Source of the DNA: Xanthobacteraceae bacterium
Lineage (GTDB): Bacteria; Pseudomonadota; Alphaproteobacteria; Rhizobiales; Xanthobacteraceae
DNA: 5,082 nucleotides
Assembly: GCA_030039655.1 (NCBI GenBank)
Contig: JASHVC010000024.1
Span: 1-5,082 of the forward strand
Direction: 5' to 3'
The position numbers and the translations under genes were made by a program. Each line of letters starts with the position of its first letter. The first letter of the stretch is position 1. The notes under the pieces are model-generated. The model was given only the letters and a program-made list of their open reading frames with translations, had not been told where the DNA came from and made no database searches. Below, piece by piece: positions 4,935 to 5,082 of the stretch.

Positions 4935-5082
4935 TCACTGACTCAATGTCCGCGCGACGCGGAAGCCGAGGTTAAAGTAGACGCTGTGCGATGTGACCAG
5001 GAGACGGCTGGCGGAGCGGACCGAGGCAGGGACGACATTCCAGGTGCCGCCGCGGGCGACGCGGCTTTCGCAGGCGCCGCCG
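4935..5082 (-). CDS. SUMF1/FGE-sulfatase-domain protein, C-terminal end only
   Basis: The last 48 codons of a minus-strand gene enter from the right edge and end at the TGA at 4937-4935. The residues RVARGGTWNVVP, VRSASR and NLGFRVARTL, in that order, are the standard C-terminal signature of the formylglycine-generating-enzyme-like (C-type-lectin-type) fold: RVxRGGSW, lRSAxR and lGFRvaR. The family includes formylglycine-generating enzymes, EgtB-like sulfoxide synthases and many signalling fusions. The paired active-site cysteines that a true formylglycine generator carries between GGSW and the SAxR arginine are absent, so sulfatase activation is unlikely. The gene is convergent with the ene-reductase, 10 bp stop to stop, and looks functionally unrelated to it. 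Its N-terminal domains are outside the window. Confidence 0.85.
   Translation of the reverse strand, partial: GGACESRVARGGTWNVVPASVRSASRLLVTSHSVYFNLGFRVARTLSQ

Overview
The window is GC-rich, compact, bacterial chromosomal DNA. An 83-bp nested palindrome near the left end belongs to the intergenic repeats I associate with Bradyrhizobium and its relatives, although similar repeats occur elsewhere. There are also two tripartite-tricarboxylate-transporter (TTT) substrate-binding proteins, a family greatly expanded in alpha- and beta-proteobacteria. A Hyphomicrobiales-type alphaproteobacterium is the best guess, not a proof.

Layout. A minus-strand gene set runs leftwards from about position 2618. 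It encodes a SnoaL/NTF2-fold protein (2618-2187, GTG start), a maleate isomerase/Asp-Glu racemase-superfamily enzyme (2086-1349), a zinc-dependent MetE-C-like methyltransferase (1333-167) and the N-terminus of a TTT substrate-binding protein (167 to beyond the left edge). The last three are tightly packed: a 15-bp gap, then a TAATG stop/start overlap. A 201-bp intergenic region (2619-2819) separates this set from a divergent plus-strand pair: a second TTT substrate-binding protein (2820-3800) and an old yellow enzyme-family ene-reductase (3836-4924, possibly starting at 3800 in a TGATG overlap). At the right edge the C-terminal 48 residues of a SUMF1/FGE-sulfatase-domain protein lie convergently on the minus strand (4935-5082), only 10 bp from the reductase stop.

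How the genes may work together (inference). Periplasmic receptors that usually bind carboxylates sit beside enzymes for unsaturated dicarboxylates (maleate isomerase type), C=C reduction (old yellow enzyme), thiol/methyl transfer (MetE-like) and a small SnoaL-fold protein. This looks like a catabolic or detoxification island for an unsaturated or methylated organic acid. The substrate cannot be read from the sequence, and no TctA/TctB membrane subunits are visible.

The most unusual local feature is at the left end. The palindromic repeat lies inside the only well-supported reading frame of the left-edge receptor and appears to encode most of its signal peptide. No RNA genes, CRISPR arrays, insertion sequences or convincing rho-independent terminators were seen.
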